Source: Alistipes sp. CAG:435 (GTDB taxonomy: Bacteria; Bacteroidota; Bacteroidia; Bacteroidales; UBA932). From it: 7,207 nucleotides of DNA. Positions 1 through 6,242 of this stretch are shown here, one piece after another (positions within the stretch are counted from its first letter, which is position 1; each line of letters opens with the position of its first letter). Location: NCBI GenBank assembly GCA_000433355.1, contig FR893141.1, positions 30,871 through 38,077 of the forward strand, in the 5' to 3' direction. Made by a program: the position numbers and the translations under genes. The notes under the pieces are model-generated. The model was not told where the DNA came from. It saw only the letters and a program-made list of their open reading frames with translations, and did not search any database.

Positions 1-1
1 A

Positions 2-424
2 CATTCGTACATCGGCCAGCTCGGCAAGGCTGTCTCACCGGCTCTTGATCCGCTCGGATTCAGCTGGAAGATGGACATTGGCCTTTTGACTGGTGTCGTT
101 GCGAAGGAGTTGGTTGTCAGTACTTTGGGCGTGATGTACGCTTCGGACGAGCCGGCTGTCTCCGGAGCTGTCGAGGCCGCCGACACGGATGTCCTTGCCG
201 CCGACACCCAGCTTCAAGGCACATTGGCGCGCTCGGTCACCCTGCCAGCCGCGGTGGCCTATATGATATTCATTCTCCTGTATTTCCCTTGCATCGCTAC
301 CTTTGTGGCGATCAAGAACGAGACCGGCAAATGGCGCTGGGCCGTGGCGGTCTGCGTCTACACGATGGTGGTCGCCTGGCTCGCCGCCTTCATCGGCTTC
401 CACATCACCGCACTGCTGATATAG
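2..424 (+). CDS. feoB: FeoB ferrous iron transporter, C-terminal fragment (5' end outside window)
   Basis: This is the last 140 residues of FeoB, the inner-membrane GTPase-coupled Fe(II) transporter. The open frame runs in from the window edge, so the methionine at 71 is internal and not the start. Family signatures visible are the segment 'DPLGFSWKMDIGLLTGVVAKE' split around W/K-M, then VVSTLGVMY, the loop before the final helices, and LLYFPCIAT with the conserved Pro-Cys of the second gate-like domain. Two hydrophobic spans close the protein (about 240-315 and 340-420). The G domain and the first Gate domain must lie upstream, outside the window. The stop is TAG at 422-424. The next gene starts 100 nt downstream and has its own candidate promoter. 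It also encodes a likely iron-binding protein, so a shared iron theme is plausible but inferred. Identification is confident from motifs alone. Confidence 0.95.
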   Translation, partial: HSYIGQLGKAVSPALDPLGFSWKMDIGLLTGVVAKELVVSTLGVMYASDEPAVSGAVEAADTDVLAADTQLQGTLARSVTLPAAVAYMIFILLYFPCIATFVAIKNETGKWRWAVAVCVYTMVVAWLAAFIGFHITALLI

Positions 425-445
425 AGGCTATTGAGGAATATTTAA

Positions 446-453
446 TATATTTG
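446..453 (+). promoter_or_regulatory. Candidate Bacteroidota -7 promoter element (TATATTTG)
   Basis: TATATTTG matches the Bacteroidota sigma-ABfr -7 consensus TAnnTTTG and lies 71 nt ahead of the hemerythrin-protein start. No convincing -33 TTG is seen at the usual 19-21 nt spacing; a TTG at 431-433 is too close. Transcription would begin near 460 and give a leader of about 65 nt. The leader holds a weak GC stem (475-480 with 486-491) and a minimal ATG-TAA at 507-512. Confidence 0.45.
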
Positions 454-524
454 TAGGGGAGTTTCTTCTTCCTCCGCTTTCGGTGAAGGCGCGAAGGCTT
501 GAGGGAATGTAAATAAATCTGAAT

Positions 525-1214
525 ATGAAGAAATATACAATAGATATGTCCGTGTCGGACTTGATTGACATCGACTACAGCCTGCTTCAGGTGATCTCCA
601 GAATGGGGCTTTCCCTTAAATACGCCGGCCTGCCGGTGGCCGAGGCCTGCCGGAACAGCGGCGTCGATCCGGACACATTCATCCTGATCTGCAACGTTTA
701 CTCATTTCCGGATCACATTCCGTCACAGGAGGAACTGGCCGGCGGCGACATCCGGAACATCATAGACTACCTGCATAGCTCGCACCTTTATTATATGGGG
801 CGGGCTCTCCGTGTGCTGGAGAACTCGTTCGACAAGCTTGTGGCTCCGTTCAACGAGAAGCAGAAGAAGGTTGTCCTGAAATTCTTCAACGACTACAGGG
901 ATGAGCTTGACAAGCATTTCGCCTACGAGGAGGAGGTGGTCTTTCCGTATGTCGAGTCCCTGCTGCGAGGCGCGGCGGGAGACTCTGAATATTCCATCGA
1001 ACAGTTCGAGGAACATCACGAGAACGTGGAGGAGAAGCTTGAGGACTTGAAGAACATCGTGATGAAATATCTTCCGGGGGACTGCTCCAACGAGTTGAAG
1101 ATTATGGTGTTGCTGTCAATCTATCATCTGCACGATGATCTGAGGAGGCATACCTACGTTGAGAATAATATTCTTGTGCCGATAGTAAGCGGGTTTGAGC
1201 GTGATGGAAAATAG
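525..1214 (+). CDS. Hemerythrin-domain protein, RIC/ScdA/YtfE-like (putative di-iron protein)
   Basis: This 229-residue cytoplasmic protein resembles the RIC (YtfE/ScdA) family, di-iron proteins linked to repair of Fe-S clusters damaged by NO or oxidants. Residues about 6-57 resemble the ScdA N-terminal domain (VSDLI...VISRMGL...VAEACRNSGVDPD). The usual Cys-Cys pair after the Gly is missing: the equivalent stretch reads LSLKYAG. Residues about 78-222 form a hemerythrin-like four-helix bundle with candidate iron ligands H84 or H87, H131 with E135 (HFAYE), H164/H165 and H209 with E213 (HTYVE). Their spacing is close to that in E. coli YtfE (H84, H129, E133, H160, H204, E208, from memory). No signal peptide or membrane span is seen. 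The ATG at 525 gives the whole N-terminal domain and there is no strong Shine-Dalgarno. The 3' end overlaps the downstream LuxR-type regulator by 11 nt, so the two are probably translationally coupled. The fold is fairly certain; the substrate (NO, O2 or iron release) is inferred. Confidence 0.85.
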   Translation: MKKYTIDMSVSDLIDIDYSLLQVISRMGLSLKYAGLPVAEACRNSGVDPDTFILICNVYSFPDHIPSQEELAGGDIRNIIDYLHSSHLYYMGRALRVLENSFDKLVAPFNEKQKKVVLKFFNDYRDELDKHFAYEEEVVFPYVESLLRGAAGDSEYSIEQFEEHHENVEEKLEDLKNIVMKYLPGDCSNELKIMVLLSIYHLHDDLRRHTYVENNILVPIVSGFERDGK

Positions 1215-1803
1215 GAAGACTGTGACATTGATCGTGCCGTCTGACATTGTCGCCAGGGGGCTTGAGAGCATTCTTTCTGAACACGGTGAATTTCAGGTTC
1301 AGGAGAATCTGGTTGACTGTTCAAGGGCCAGCGAGGCGAGGCTTCGCAATCTGGCTCCGGACATCATCATCATTGACCCGTCTGTCTTTGATTTCCAGGG
1401 TCGGAAGGAGGGGCGTCTGGCGATCGCCGAGCTTTGCGACGCTTCCGTGATCGCGTTGGAGGGGCCGGCTGTGACGGAGGATGTTCTGAAGCAGTATGAC
1501 GGGGCTATTTCGTTGTATGATGATTCTGTGGGGATATTGAAGAAGATTCATTCGGCGGATGATTCTCGGCAGCCTGACGTGGCTTCCGATGGGGATGAGC
1601 TTTCGGCGCGTGAGAAGGAGATTCTGGTGTGCGTGGCGCAGGGGATGCTCAACAAGGAGATCGCCGACAAGTTCAGTCTGTCCATCTACACCGTCATCAC
1701 GCATCGTAAGAACATCACGCGCAAGACCGGCATCAAGACCGTCGCCGGTCTCACCGTCTATGCGATCCTCAACAATCTCATTGACATTAATTCTGTGCAG
1801 TAA
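1204..1803 (+). CDS. LuxR/NarL-type transcriptional regulator with degenerate receiver domain
   Basis: This 199-residue DNA-binding protein has a response-regulator layout. Residues 5 to about 118 look like a receiver (TVTLIVPSDIVARGLESIL, then PDIIIID). Residues about 133-193 are a clear LuxR/GerE helix-turn-helix (LSAREKEILVCVAQGMLNKEIA, then the recognition helix near SIYTVITHRKNI and RKTGIKT). The putative acceptor D58 at the end of strand 3 is kept. The acidic pair expected after strand 1 is replaced by Pro12-Ser13, and the conserved Lys near strand 5 is replaced in ISLYDD. Phosphorylation may therefore be absent or atypical. The ATG at 1204 is chosen and overlaps the hemerythrin gene by 11 nt; an in-frame TTG at 1195 would add three residues. 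No histidine kinase is adjacent. The pairing suggests that it regulates, or answers to, the hemerythrin protein and perhaps iron or NO status (inferred). Confidence 0.85.
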   Translation: MENRKTVTLIVPSDIVARGLESILSEHGEFQVQENLVDCSRASEARLRNLAPDIIIIDPSVFDFQGRKEGRLAIAELCDASVIALEGPAVTEDVLKQYDGAISLYDDSVGILKKIHSADDSRQPDVASDGDELSAREKEILVCVAQGMLNKEIADKFSLSIYTVITHRKNITRKTGIKTVAGLTVYAILNNLIDINSVQ

Positions 1804-1809
1804 CTTCGT

Positions 1810-1831
1810 TTGCTGAGCTTGTAGAGGCACC
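1810..1831 (+). repeat. Degenerate copy of the short GCTGAGCCTGTCGAAGC dispersed repeat
   Basis: TTGCTGAGCTTGTAGAGGCACC, seven nt after the regulator's stop codon, aligns to the clearer copy at 2008-2031 with a few substitutions. It occupies the same relative place ahead of the first 115 bp hairpin module as that copy does ahead of the second. Confidence 0.6.
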
Positions 1832-1853
1832 GAAACATCTAACAACCTCTAAA

Positions 1854-1968
1854 GGATAGGCAATACCCCTCTCAACCAGAATTTTGCACGTTACCAAAAT
1901 TCTTGGGTCGAGAGGGGTATATGCCTATGGGGTAAATTGTCAGAATGGTTCAAACCTTATTCCGTCAC
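1854..1968. repeat. Hairpin-containing direct repeat, copy 1
   Basis: This 115 bp module is repeated at 2050-2165. The first 67 bases of the two copies are identical; the remainder differs by a few substitutions and one indel. Positions 1856-1928 form a long fold-back. The outer arms are ATAGGCAATACCCCTCTC with GAGAGGGGTATATGCCTAT, interrupted by one bulged base. The inner arms are AGAATTTTG with CAAAATTCT around an 8 nt loop (CACGTTAC). The tail (about 1940-1968) is single-stranded in this model but also conserved. No T tract follows, so it is not a canonical terminator. It lies between two convergent transcription units, where it could still stabilise or separate transcripts. Confidence 0.9.
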
Positions 1969-1993
1969 TAAACTTGTGGCCACTTATCTTGCG

Positions 1994-2031
1994 GTTGCTG
2001 AACTTGTGGTTGCTGAGCCTGTCGAAGCATC
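1994..2031 (+). repeat. Short dispersed repeat: one clear copy (2008-2031) and one partial copy (1994-2007)
   Basis: 2008-2031 reads GGTTGCTGAGCC followed by TGTCGAAGCATC. 1994-2007 (GGTTGCTGAACTTG) is a shorter, diverged copy directly in front. A further weak resemblance starts near 1963 (GTCACTAAACTTGTGG). The ends of the clear copy are partly complementary (TGCT with AGCA), giving a small hairpin. The same core occurs on the same strand at 4721-4744, inside mutL. Confidence 0.8.
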
Positions 2032-2049
2032 GAAGTTGCATACAGTCAG

Positions 2050-2165
2050 GGATAGGCAATACCCCTCTCAACCAGAATTTTGCACGTTACCAAAATTCTT
2101 GGGTCGAGAGGGGTATTTGCCTATGGGCTAACTTGTCCGAATGGTTCAAACCTATATTCGGTCAC
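2050..2165. repeat. Hairpin-containing direct repeat, copy 2
   Basis: This is the second copy of the module at 1854-1968, offset by 196-197 nt. Positions 2052-2124 form the same 73 nt fold-back. The only difference within the hairpin is A to T at the unpaired bulge (GGGGTATTTGCC against GGGGTATATGCC), so pairing is untouched. It ends 15 nt before the stop codon of the convergent EEP gene. With the short repeats in front of each module, the block 1810-2165 reads as a tandem duplication of a composite unit. Confidence 0.9.
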
Positions 2166-2180
2166 AAAGTCTTCGGTGTG

Positions 2181-3275
2181 CTATTTCAGGTTAATCTCCG
2201 CAATGACGGGATAATGGTCTGAGTAGCGGATGCGGGGGACGGAATGGGAGACGGCGGTGAAATGTGACGGGTAAAGAATATAATCGATGCGGATGAAAGG
2301 CCAGAGGAATGAATATGTCGCTCCGAAGCCTTTGCCGGCTTCCACGAAGGAGTCGTCCCGGCCCTTCTTTAGACGGTTGTAGGTGTACGACATCGGATTG
2401 TCGTTGAAATCTCCCGTCACGATGGCCTCCAGCGTGCAGTCCTCGATGTCCGACATCACTTTGTCCACCTGCTCCGGCCTCCTTCTGATGGACTTCTTCA
2501 TTTTCTCCTCCGTCTCCCACATCAGTTCTCCGTCCTTGTCCGCCACAGACTTCTTGAGCCGTGACAACGACACGTTATAACTCTCAAAATGACAGTTATA
2601 GACCCGGATTTCGGCACCTTCTCCGATTTTCAGGTCAGTAAATATCGCAAGATTCGAGCTTTTGTCGAACATCAGTTTCCCCTTGTTGAGAATAGGGAAT
2701 TTGCTCAGTGTCACGTTGCCGTAACTTCCCTTGTCTGTCACGAACATGAAGTAACCAACATGATACCCGGGGAAACGCTTCTCGAAGAACCTCGCCACAT
2801 CATATTCCCCAGGCAGATTGACTTCCTGAAGGCACACGATGTCGGCATCGTTCTCCATGATGAACCTCACGACCGAGTCGGCGCATGCCGCCCTGCCGCC
2901 TTCTTCCTTGAACTCTTGAGCGCTCCCCAAGGCGAAGTGCCCCACGTTGTAAGTCAGTATTTTGACTGTCTCTGATCCTCTTTCCGCCGCACCGGATGAA
3001 AACTGGAAATACCGGCCGATGAATATCAGCGAAGGGAGCAACGCCAGCAGTGGAATCAGAAACGAACTCGAGCCTCTTTTGATCGCAAGGACAAGGAATA
3101 TCCCGTTCAGGATCGCGATAGGCACGAACAAAAGCCCGAAGACGGTCATATACCAGGCTTTTGCCGGATTCACGACCATCGAGGCGTAACTGAGCAGAAG
3201 CAGGAAAGCCGAAATCAACATCAGCAATCTCGCCATGATGCCGCTGAACGAAGTCTCATGTGAATTCCCGCTCAT
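2181..3275 (-). CDS. Membrane-anchored endonuclease/exonuclease/phosphatase (EEP) superfamily protein
   Basis: This 364-residue protein has three N-terminal membrane spans (about residues 15-34, 43-65 and 72-90) followed by a metal-dependent EEP hydrolase domain (about 103-364). Catalytic motifs are visible in order: TYNV (N110), LQEV (E151), YNCHFES (N227 and H229), TGDFND (D289 and N291), RIDYIL (D331) and YSDHYPV (D353 and H354). The complete set suggests an active Mg2+-dependent phosphodiesterase or phosphatase. The superfamily covers nucleases, inositol-polyphosphate phosphatases and sphingomyelinases, so the substrate cannot be named. The ATG at 3275 leaves 14 nt after the rhomboid stop; M14 (at 3236) would start directly before the first span and is a possible alternative. 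It is the last gene of the - strand operon and ends next to the hairpin repeats. The side of the membrane occupied by the hydrolase domain is not certain; three spans would place it opposite the N-terminus. Confidence 0.88.
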   Translation of the reverse strand: MSGNSHETSFSGIMARLLMLISAFLLLLSYASMVVNPAKAWYMTVFGLLFVPIAILNGIFLVLAIKRGSSSFLIPLLALLPSLIFIGRYFQFSSGAAERGSETVKILTYNVGHFALGSAQEFKEEGGRAACADSVVRFIMENDADIVCLQEVNLPGEYDVARFFEKRFPGYHVGYFMFVTDKGSYGNVTLSKFPILNKGKLMFDKSSNLAIFTDLKIGEGAEIRVYNCHFESYNVSLSRLKKSVADKDGELMWETEEKMKKSIRRRPEQVDKVMSDIEDCTLEAIVTGDFNDNPMSYTYNRLKKGRDDSFVEAGKGFGATYSFLWPFIRIDYILYPSHFTAVSHSVPRIRYSDHYPVIAEINLK

Positions 3276-3289
3276 CCCAGATCAGTTTG

Positions 3290-3982
3290 TCACCTTTGCC
3301 AGAGTTTTCCGGATTTTTTCCAGTAGAGAAGTAGCAGGAAGCCGAACAGCATTCCTCCGAGGTGGGCGAAATGCGCCACGCCGTCCATTGTCCCGGTCAC
3401 GCCGGTGAAGAGTTCAATGGCGATGAATATCAGGACGAACCATTTGGCCTTCAGAGAGATTGGCGGGAATATCAATGTCCAGATGTCGTTCGGGTAAAGC
3501 ATAGCGTAGCCGATCTGGATTCCATAGATCGCTCCGGAGGCTCCGAGCGTAGGGGTGCGCAGAAGATTGATCTGTCCTGCGGAGAGGATTCCCGAATTGG
3601 CTGACGCCATTGCCTCCATCTGGAAATATTCCACGACAGTGTGGGTCAGCACCGCTCCGAGTCCGGCCACGAAATAGAAGATGAGATATTTCTTTGAACC
3701 GATCGTCCTCTCCAGTGCCGAACCGAACATCAAGAGGCAGAACATGTTGAAGAACAGATGCCAGAACCCTCCGTGCATGAACAAGTAAGTGATTGGTTGC
3801 CAGATGCGGAAGAATGGGGAGGCCGGGTAGAACATCGCGAATGTGCTGACCATGAAGTTCTGGTTGATCACCGTGGCGATGTACATCACTATATTGATCA
3901 GCAGAATATTCCGTGTGACCGGCGGGAACCTGTTGAGGAATCCGCCTATTCCTGATTGCCTGTCATCGTAGTAGTAGGGCAT
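3290..3982 (-). CDS. Rhomboid-family intramembrane serine protease
   Basis: This 230-residue polytopic membrane protein cleaves transmembrane substrates inside the bilayer. Hallmarks are WQPITYLFMHGGFWHLFFNM (residues 61-80, with H70, H75 and N79), the catalytic-serine motif GASG (S149) and the catalytic histidine in AHLGG (H207). The Ser-His dyad is intact, so it is likely active. About six hydrophobic spans are visible: residues 25-40, 64-88, 98-117, 145-163, 180-195 and 203-220. The N-terminus (MPYYYDDRQSGIGGFLNRFPP) is short and cytoplasmic, with no extra domain. The start lies 21 nt after the mutL stop and the stop lies 14 nt before the EEP gene, as expected in an operon. From memory, related Bacteroidales loci often carry two adjacent rhomboid genes; only one is present here. 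The substrate is unknown. Confidence 0.92.
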   Translation of the reverse strand: MPYYYDDRQSGIGGFLNRFPPVTRNILLINIVMYIATVINQNFMVSTFAMFYPASPFFRIWQPITYLFMHGGFWHLFFNMFCLLMFGSALERTIGSKKYLIFYFVAGLGAVLTHTVVEYFQMEAMASANSGILSAGQINLLRTPTLGASGAIYGIQIGYAMLYPNDIWTLIFPPISLKAKWFVLIFIAIELFTGVTGTMDGVAHFAHLGGMLFGFLLLLYWKKSGKLWQR

Positions 3983-4003
3983 AATCCTATAATATTCAAA
4001 AAA

Positions 4004-5911
4004 TTAAAATAACTTTTCCACCTGAGCGGAGGTCATGATCGCCATGATCCTTTTGCCATTGCCGGTCAGTTCGGGGTTGCTGCTTGAAAGCAGGGTGTCC
4101 AGCAGGTGCCGTGCCTCCATCGGGGAAGCCAGCGGGTCGCAGCTTGACGCTCCCAGCAGGGCAATCTTCTCAGCCATAGCCGCTTCCATCACTCCCGGCA
4201 GCGATGAACTGTCATCCGAGAGGATCAGCAGCAGGTCAGAGACCATCGTCTGGATCTTTCCCGCCTCGCACGAATATCCTTCCGGAACCCCGTTGACCAC
4301 AATCGTGTCTGTCCCGAACGGTGAGATGTCAAAACCGAGTCTGGCGAGCAGCTCGGCCTTGTCGTCGAAAACGGCTCTGTTCGCGGCTCCGACCTCTACC
4401 TTCACCGGGAACATATTCGCTTGCGTGACGTGCTCGTTCTTTGTGAGGGCCGCCAACGCCCTGTCGTAAAGTATTCGTTCTCTGGCCCTTCTGACGTTCA
4501 CAATCATCAGGCCGTCCCTTGCCGGGGCGACGATATATTTTCCGCCGAGGATGATGGTCTGTGTGACCGGCAGCGTTTTCTCTTCGAAAAGTTTGCCATA
4601 GTCCTCCCGCCGGTCAACATATTGCCCGAATCTTTCTTTTCCGGAGTCTTTCCATCCGGTCGCCGAGCCATATCCTTTGCCCGCCGGGCCGCCAAACTCA
4701 TTCGCCGGGCCGCCAAGTTCGGTCGCTGAGCCTGTCGAAGCGCCCCTCCCTACGGCACCATATTCATCCGTCGCAGATCCTGCCGAAGTGACCGGGTCAA
4801 ACGGATTGTACCCACCGTCAACAGCCACCTGCGGAATGCTCTCTGGCTGATATTCAGAGAAATGAGACCCGAGCACCGGCATGTCGTTAGCCTCCGGATT
4901 GCTGAAATCAATCCCTCCCGCGAACGCATTTTTCCCCAGCACCTCCTTCACCGAAGCATAGACGACTTGGAATATGAACGAGTCGTCCTCGAACTTCACC
5001 TCGGACTTAGTCGGGCTGATGTTCACGTCCACGCTGTGCGGATCCACTTCCAGATAGATGAAATAGGATGGAGTGACTCCGTCAGCGATCATCCCCTCGT
5101 AGGCCTTCATAACGGCCTTGTGCAGGTACGGACTCCGGAAATACCTTCCGTTGACGAAGAAAAACTGGTTTCCCAAAGTTTTCCTCGCCGTGTCCGGCCT
5201 TCCAACGAAACCCCTCAGGCTTACCACGGAGGTGTCCGCGCAGACATCAACAACATCTCCGGTGACAGATGCCCCGAGAAGATCCATAATCCTGTATTTC
5301 AAGGATTTCGCCGGCTTGAGAACGAAAACGTCCTTCCCGTTGTGACTGAGCGAGAACCCAATCTCAGGCCTCGTCAGAGCCACTTTCGTGAACTCTTCGA
5401 CAATATGCTTAAACTCTACGTTGTCCGACTTCAGGAATTTCCTTCTGGCCGGCACATTGTAGAAAAGATTTCTGACAGCTATGTTTGTCCCTTTCGGAGT
5501 GGCGATCTCTGTCGTGGAATTGTGGACCGACGCCGCGAACTCGACCTGGCAGCCAACCTCCTCATCCTCCGTGCGGGTCTTCAGCGTCACCTCAGCCACC
5601 GCCGCGATCGAGGCCAACGCCTCGCCCCTGAATCCGAAGGTCGTGATGTCCTCCAGATCCTCCGCGGTCGCGATTTTCGATGTGGCGTGCCTCTCGAAAC
5701 AGAGCACGGCATCGTCCGGATTCATCCCCTTGCCGTTGTCTATGACTTGGATCAGAGTCCGTCCCGAGTCCTTGATTATCACCGAGATCTGTTCCGCCCC
5801 CGCGTCTACGGCATTCTCCACAAGTTCCTTCACCACGGAAGCCGGCCTTTGCACAACCTCTCCCGCGGCGATCATATTCGCTATGTTTCCAGGCAGTATC
5901 CTGAGTTCCAT
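4004..5911 (-). CDS. mutL: DNA mismatch repair protein MutL
   Basis: This 635-residue mismatch-repair ATPase links MutS mismatch recognition to downstream excision. The N-terminal GHKL ATPase carries motif I ELVENAVDAGA (E32, N33), motif II VIDNGKG (58-62) and motif III GFRGEAL (93-99). The S5-like domain ends with VDVNISPTKSEVKF (294-307), where most MutL proteins have VHP. Residues about 340-445 are a low-complexity Gly/Ala/Ser linker. Residues about 448-635 are the dimerisation domain. The endonuclease metal motif, usually DQHA(x)2E(x)4E, reads NVRRARERILYD at 472-483, and no CPHGRP-type motif is seen near the C-terminus (LTGNGKRIMAIM instead), so the nicking function appears lost. The linker encodes copies of a dispersed DNA repeat (4721-4744 and neighbours). 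The ATG at 5911 matches the family N-terminus and lies 1 nt after the stop of the upstream small gene, suggesting coupling. The rhomboid gene follows after 21 nt. Confidence 0.97.
   Translation of the reverse strand: MELRILPGNIANMIAAGEVVQRPASVVKELVENAVDAGAEQISVIIKDSGRTLIQVIDNGKGMNPDDAVLCFERHATSKIATAEDLEDITTFGFRGEALASIAAVAEVTLKTRTEDEEVGCQVEFAASVHNSTTEIATPKGTNIAVRNLFYNVPARRKFLKSDNVEFKHIVEEFTKVALTRPEIGFSLSHNGKDVFVLKPAKSLKYRIMDLLGASVTGDVVDVCADTSVVSLRGFVGRPDTARKTLGNQFFFVNGRYFRSPYLHKAVMKAYEGMIADGVTPSYFIYLEVDPHSVDVNISPTKSEVKFEDDSFIFQVVYASVKEVLGKNAFAGGIDFSNPEANDMPVLGSHFSEYQPESIPQVAVDGGYNPFDPVTSAGSATDEYGAVGRGASTGSATELGGPANEFGGPAGKGYGSATGWKDSGKERFGQYVDRREDYGKLFEEKTLPVTQTIILGGKYIVAPARDGLMIVNVRRARERILYDRALAALTKNEHVTQANMFPVKVEVGAANRAVFDDKAELLARLGFDISPFGTDTIVVNGVPEGYSCEAGKIQTMVSDLLLILSDDSSSLPGVMEAAMAEKIALLGASSCDPLASPMEARHLLDTLLSSSNPELTGNGKRIMAIMTSAQVEKLF
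4658..4669 (+). repeat. Partial copy of the short dispersed repeat within the mutL linker
   Basis: GGTCGCCGAGCC matches the first 12 bases of the copy at 4721-4744 (GGTCGCTGAGCC) at 11 of 12 positions. It is read in the same frame, as GSAT (residues 415-418). It may be a decayed repeat or may simply reflect the Gly-Ser-Ala bias of the linker. Confidence 0.4.
4682..4723. repeat. Two tandem 21 bp units in the mutL linker
   Basis: Units 4682-4702 and 4703-4723 both start CGCCGGGCCGCCAA and differ only near their 3' ends. They encode two heptapeptides on the minus strand (ELGGPAN and EFGGPAG, residues 398-411). The length is a multiple of three, so copy-number change would keep the mutL frame. 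Confidence 0.8.
4721..4744 (+). repeat. Full copy of the short dispersed repeat inside mutL
   Basis: This 24 bp segment reads GGTCGCTGAGCC then TGTCGAAGCGCC. It shares the 17 nt core GCTGAGCCTGTCGAAGC exactly with the intergenic copy at 2008-2031. On the mutL strand it fills exactly eight codons, GASTGSAT (residues 390-397), so it keeps the frame. Its ends are complementary (CGCT with AGCG), giving a small hairpin. Confidence 0.88.
4770..4788 (+). repeat. Diverged copy of the short dispersed repeat inside mutL
   Basis: GTCGCAGATCCTGCCGAAG matches 16 of 19 bases of the copy at 4721-4744 and uses the same reading frame, encoding SAGSAT (residues 376-381). It lies about 50 bp from the full copy, in the same orientation. 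Confidence 0.6.
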
Positions 5912-5912
5912 C

Positions 5913-6215
5913 CTAAAGCAGTGAATAGAATTTCGTGAAATAAATCAGGACCACAGCGAGCAGGACCAATCCGACCATCCCGATGATTTTCTGTGCCTTG
6001 GTGGCCACGGTTGTCCTTCTCGCGTAGTTGCCTTCACGCAGCGACCCGCGGATGTAGGAGCCAGGTACATATTCACCTTTCTCCTTTTCTTTCTCAAAAG
6101 TGCCGTCAACCTTTCCGAACTTCTGCCGGCGCTCTTCCTCCTCCTTATCGTAGTAGAGGGGCTTATAGTTGAATCTCCTATGCTCCTGTTCTCCAGGAAA
6201 AGTAAAAAAGCCCAT
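5913..6215 (-). CDS. Small single-span membrane protein of unknown function, upstream of mutL
   Basis: This 100-residue protein has a charged, tyrosine-rich N-terminal part (RFNYKPLYYDKEEEERRQKF, residues 14-33, then a Lys/Glu stretch at 41-47) and one C-terminal membrane helix (about residues 77-94, IIGMVGLVLLAVVLIYF). There is no signal peptide. A C-terminal anchor with a basic segment just before it (ARRTTVATKAQK) suggests the N-terminal part is cytoplasmic. I recognise the pattern 'F.YKP.YYD.EKEE' as typical of an uncharacterised Bacteroidota small-protein family but know no function. Its stop codon is 1 nt before the mutL start, and a -7-like promoter element lies about 28 nt upstream of its ATG. 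It is therefore probably the first gene of the mutL-rhomboid-EEP operon. Coding status is supported by composition, position and clean end-to-end packing. Confidence 0.82.
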   Translation of the reverse strand: MGFFTFPGEQEHRRFNYKPLYYDKEEEERRQKFGKVDGTFEKEKEKGEYVPGSYIRGSLREGNYARRTTVATKAQKIIGMVGLVLLAVVLIYFTKFYSLL

Positions 6216-6242
6216 AATCTTTCAAATTACCTTAAATAATAA

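Noticed and set aside
35..403. 122-codon minus-strand frame at the left edge
   Set aside because: Antisense shadow of feoB, which has clear transporter motifs in the + strand frame.
1856..2124. Hairpins as intrinsic terminators of the convergent operons
   Set aside because: The stems are far longer than usual and neither strand has a T run after them, so they are described as repeats; a role in 3' end stability remains possible.
1854..2165. CRISPR-like array
   Set aside because: Only two units, about 115 bp long, with internal palindromes and a spacer made of other repeats; no cas genes are present.
1884..2222. Open frames (112 and 64 codons) in the convergent intergenic region
   Set aside because: They run through the two repeat modules, so the encoded peptide repeats itself and reflects the hairpin DNA; no domain is present.
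4862..5938. 358-codon open frame on the + strand, antisense to mutL
   Set aside because: It is a shadow of mutL: Arg- and His-rich composition, no domain, and fully overlapped by a gene with complete motifs.
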